From assembly GCA_027031565.1 (NCBI GenBank), contig JALVPX010000128.1, forward strand, positions 1-14,403: a stretch of 14,403 bases of DNA. The letters run 5' to 3'. The notes under the pieces were generated by a model, which ran no database searches, was not told where the DNA came from, and saw only the letters and a program-made list of their open reading frames with translations. The translations under genes and the position numbers were made by a program. Of this stretch, positions 12,814-14,403 are shown one piece after another (position 1 is the first letter of the stretch; each line of letters starts with the position of its first letter). Source of the DNA: Deltaproteobacteria bacterium. Its GTDB lineage: Bacteria > Desulfobacterota > Dissulfuribacteria > Dissulfuribacterales > JALVPX01.

Positions 12814-14403
12814 ATGCACCTGAAAAAACTTGTGTTAATTGGATTGGTAATTTCGGCTTTCCTGGGCGGAAATGCCTTGGCTACGACGCAGCAATCCAAA
12901 GATGTCAAAAATCCAAAGGTTATTGAACTAAACAAAAAATGTATCACATGCCACCTGAAAGAAAACAAATCACTGGTCTTTCAGTGGGAAAATTCAGCCC
13001 ACGCCGCTGCAAAAGAGGGCCAGGTGGCTTGTTACAACTGCCATGCCGCCGCTAAGGGTGATGAACTTGGTTATGACCATGAAGGGGCTTTCATAAAGAC
13101 CATCTTGACCCCAACTGACTGTGCTTACTGCCATGAAAGAGAGGTCAAGGAGATGACCAATTCTCACCACGCCACCGCAGGTCAGATCCTGGCATCCCTG
13201 GACAACCTCCTGGGCGAGGTGGTGTGCTCACTGCCAGAAACAAAGGCAGATGCGGTGAATGGATGCTGGCAGTGCCATGGCTCCATAGTTAAAATCATGA
13301 AAGATGCAAAAGGCAACGTACTCAAGAACGAGGCCAAGGCGGTAAAAATCGATCCAAAGACTTGGCCCAACACCGGAATCGGCCGCATAAACCCCGACGG
13401 CACCAAGGGCGTTTGCATTGCCTGCCACTCAAAGCACGTTATGCTCTCCAGCACAGCAAGGCAGCCAGACAACTGCGGAAAGTGCCATCTTGGTCCTGAC
13501 CATCCGCAAATCGAGATCTACAACGAGTCAAAACACGGAATCGCCTATCGCTCATCTTCTAGAGGACCTGGATCAAACGGCATGGACATCATGAAGCAGG
13601 GGCCGTGGATACTGGGCAAGGATTACTACTCTGCACCTACCTGCTCCACCTGCCACATGGGCGGTTATATAAAAGTGAATGGTTCTGTTGAACAAAATAC
13701 CCACAATGTCGGCGATAGGATCAGCTGGAACCTCCGCGCTCCAATTTCCATGCATCTCAACAGGGTGACCTTCATAGATGGTACAGTTGCTGACATTCCT
13801 GGCGATATTCCGCCGCGCCCCGGCCAGAAGGCCTCCTACAAGACCTATGTACTCAAGGCCGGAAAGCTCAAAAAGGTGAAAGCGGAAAAGGTAGTCAAGA
13901 CGGTGATGAGCTGGAAAGACAGGCGCAAGAAGATGCAGGAAGTGTGCAAGTCTTGTCACAGTGTACAGCAGGTTGAAAACTTCTATCAGCAGTTTGATTC
14001 GCTTGTAATCACATATAACGAAAAGTTTGCTAAACCAGCCAAGAAACTGTGGGTTGAAATGGTCAAGGACAAGATGGTTCCCAAGTCCCTCTTCCTGTCA
14101 GAAGCTGGCTGGCTGTGGTGGGAAATCTGGCACCACGAGGGCAGACGGGCCCGTCACGGCGCCTCCATGGGTGGACCAGACTACACCCATTGGCACGGTA
14201 TGTATGACATAGCCCACAAGTTCTACTTCAAATACCTTCCGGAAATCATGAAGCTTGCAGCTGAACATGGCAAGACTGCCAAGTATCAAAAGCTGATCAA
14301 CAACCTCCTTGCCAAGCCAGAGCATAAGTGGCGTATCGAAGGCTTTGGTGCTGAGATACAGAAGCTCATTGAGGAAGAACGCAAGGAACGTTACGCACAA
14401 TAA
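12814..14403 (+). CDS. Octaheme c-type cytochrome, hydroxylamine oxidoreductase (HAO) family
   Basis: The product is a periplasmic multiheme enzyme of 529 aa. A Sec signal (residues 1-23, ending NALA before TTQQ) is followed by eight CXXCH motifs starting at Cys43, 73, 103, 151, 201, 221, 277 and 378. Order and flanks match HAO: CHSKH at heme 5, CHLGPDH at heme 6 with the Asp229-His230 pair at the site of the catalytic Asp-His of Nitrosomonas HAO, SKHGIAY, APTCSTCH at heme 7 and a THN segment. Heme 4 (CWQCH) holds the catalytic position. The C-terminal region has GGPDYTHWHG, whose Tyr457 may or may not equal the P460 cross-linking Tyr. No C-terminal membrane helix is present, unlike Nitrosomonas HAO. 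Lone Cys138 is the only non-heme Cys. HAO relatives in anaerobes often reduce nitrite or hydroxylamine; the NrfC/NrfD neighbours favour that, but this is inference. Strong AGGAGGAG precedes the ATG. Confidence 0.88.
   Translation: MHLKKLVLIGLVISAFLGGNALATTQQSKDVKNPKVIELNKKCITCHLKENKSLVFQWENSAHAAAKEGQVACYNCHAAAKGDELGYDHEGAFIKTILTPTDCAYCHEREVKEMTNSHHATAGQILASLDNLLGEVVCSLPETKADAVNGCWQCHGSIVKIMKDAKGNVLKNEAKAVKIDPKTWPNTGIGRINPDGTKGVCIACHSKHVMLSSTARQPDNCGKCHLGPDHPQIEIYNESKHGIAYRSSSRGPGSNGMDIMKQGPWILGKDYYSAPTCSTCHMGGYIKVNGSVEQNTHNVGDRISWNLRAPISMHLNRVTFIDGTVADIPGDIPPRPGQKASYKTYVLKAGKLKKVKAEKVVKTVMSWKDRRKKMQEVCKSCHSVQQVENFYQQFDSLVITYNEKFAKPAKKLWVEMVKDKMVPKSLFLSEAGWLWWEIWHHEGRRARHGASMGGPDYTHWHGMYDIAHKFYFKYLPEIMKLAAEHGKTAKYQKLINNLLAKPEHKWRIEGFGAEIQKLIEEERKERYAQ

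Noticed and set aside
12741..12926. Plus-strand frame of 61 codons starting in the gap before the octaheme gene
   Set aside because: Most of it overlaps the octaheme signal peptide region in another frame, no Shine-Dalgarno precedes it, and its protein shows no domain. The octaheme frame has the strong site and the heme motifs.
12814..14403. Assignment of the octaheme protein as MccA sulfite reductase or as NrfA
   Set aside because: NrfA has five hemes and a CXXCK (or equivalent) active heme, not seen here. MccA is longer by my recollection, and the motif order with CHSKH, GPDH, SKHG and APTCxxCH follows HAO. The CX15CH coincidence alone does not justify the MccA name.
1..14403. Mobile elements, CRISPR arrays, tRNA or rRNA genes
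   Set aside because: I saw no transposase or integrase frames, no regularly spaced repeats, and no tRNA- or rRNA-like stretch. The window is densely filled by two respiratory gene sets plus one regulatory gap.

Overview
The window reads as bacterial DNA of middling G+C. It encodes a respiratory complex I without an NADH-input module and a divergently transcribed multiheme cytochrome cluster. This combination (11-gene nuo operon, NrfC/NrfD-type membrane module, HAO-family octaheme cytochrome) would fit an anaerobic or microaerophilic Desulfobacterota-like bacterium. That placement is inference from gene content and style; no rRNA or marker gene settles it.

Region 1 (1-9682, minus strand): one tightly packed operon in the order nuoA-B-C-D-H-I-J-K-L-M-N. 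nuoN runs off the left edge. Genes are separated by 1-58 bases, and nuoB/nuoC overlap. nuoE, nuoF and nuoG are absent between nuoD and nuoH, so the locus encodes an 11-subunit complex I: membrane arm plus the B/C/D/I connecting module, with no NADH/FMN module. Its electron donor is not shown here; reduced ferredoxin or another carrier is the usual suspicion for such complexes.

Region 2 (9683-10126): a 444-base A+T-rich divergent intergenic region. It holds a reasonable leftward sigma-70-type promoter for nuo, a weaker rightward candidate, two CRP/FNR-family-like palindromes 45 bp apart, and a small hairpin ahead of the first rightward Shine-Dalgarno.

Region 3 (10127-14403, plus strand): four genes. 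They encode a membrane-anchored tetraheme cytochrome c, a Tat-exported protein with about four [4Fe-4S] clusters (NrfC/PsrB-like), a polytopic NrfD/PsrC-family quinone-reactive protein, and a secreted octaheme cytochrome of the hydroxylamine oxidoreductase (HAO) family. The simplest reading is an electron path quinol pool <-> NrfD-like protein <-> Fe-S protein <-> tetraheme cytochrome <-> periplasmic octaheme enzyme. It probably reduces nitrite, hydroxylamine or a related N- or S-oxyanion, with complex I reducing the quinone that the module re-oxidises. Direction and substrate are not proven by sequence. The most unusual details are a lone non-heme cysteine placed to form CX15CH with the catalytic-position heme motif of the octaheme protein, an Asp at an expected cluster-ligand Cys in the Fe-S protein, and a two-codon ORF behind a strong Shine-Dalgarno between the nrfD-like and octaheme genes.
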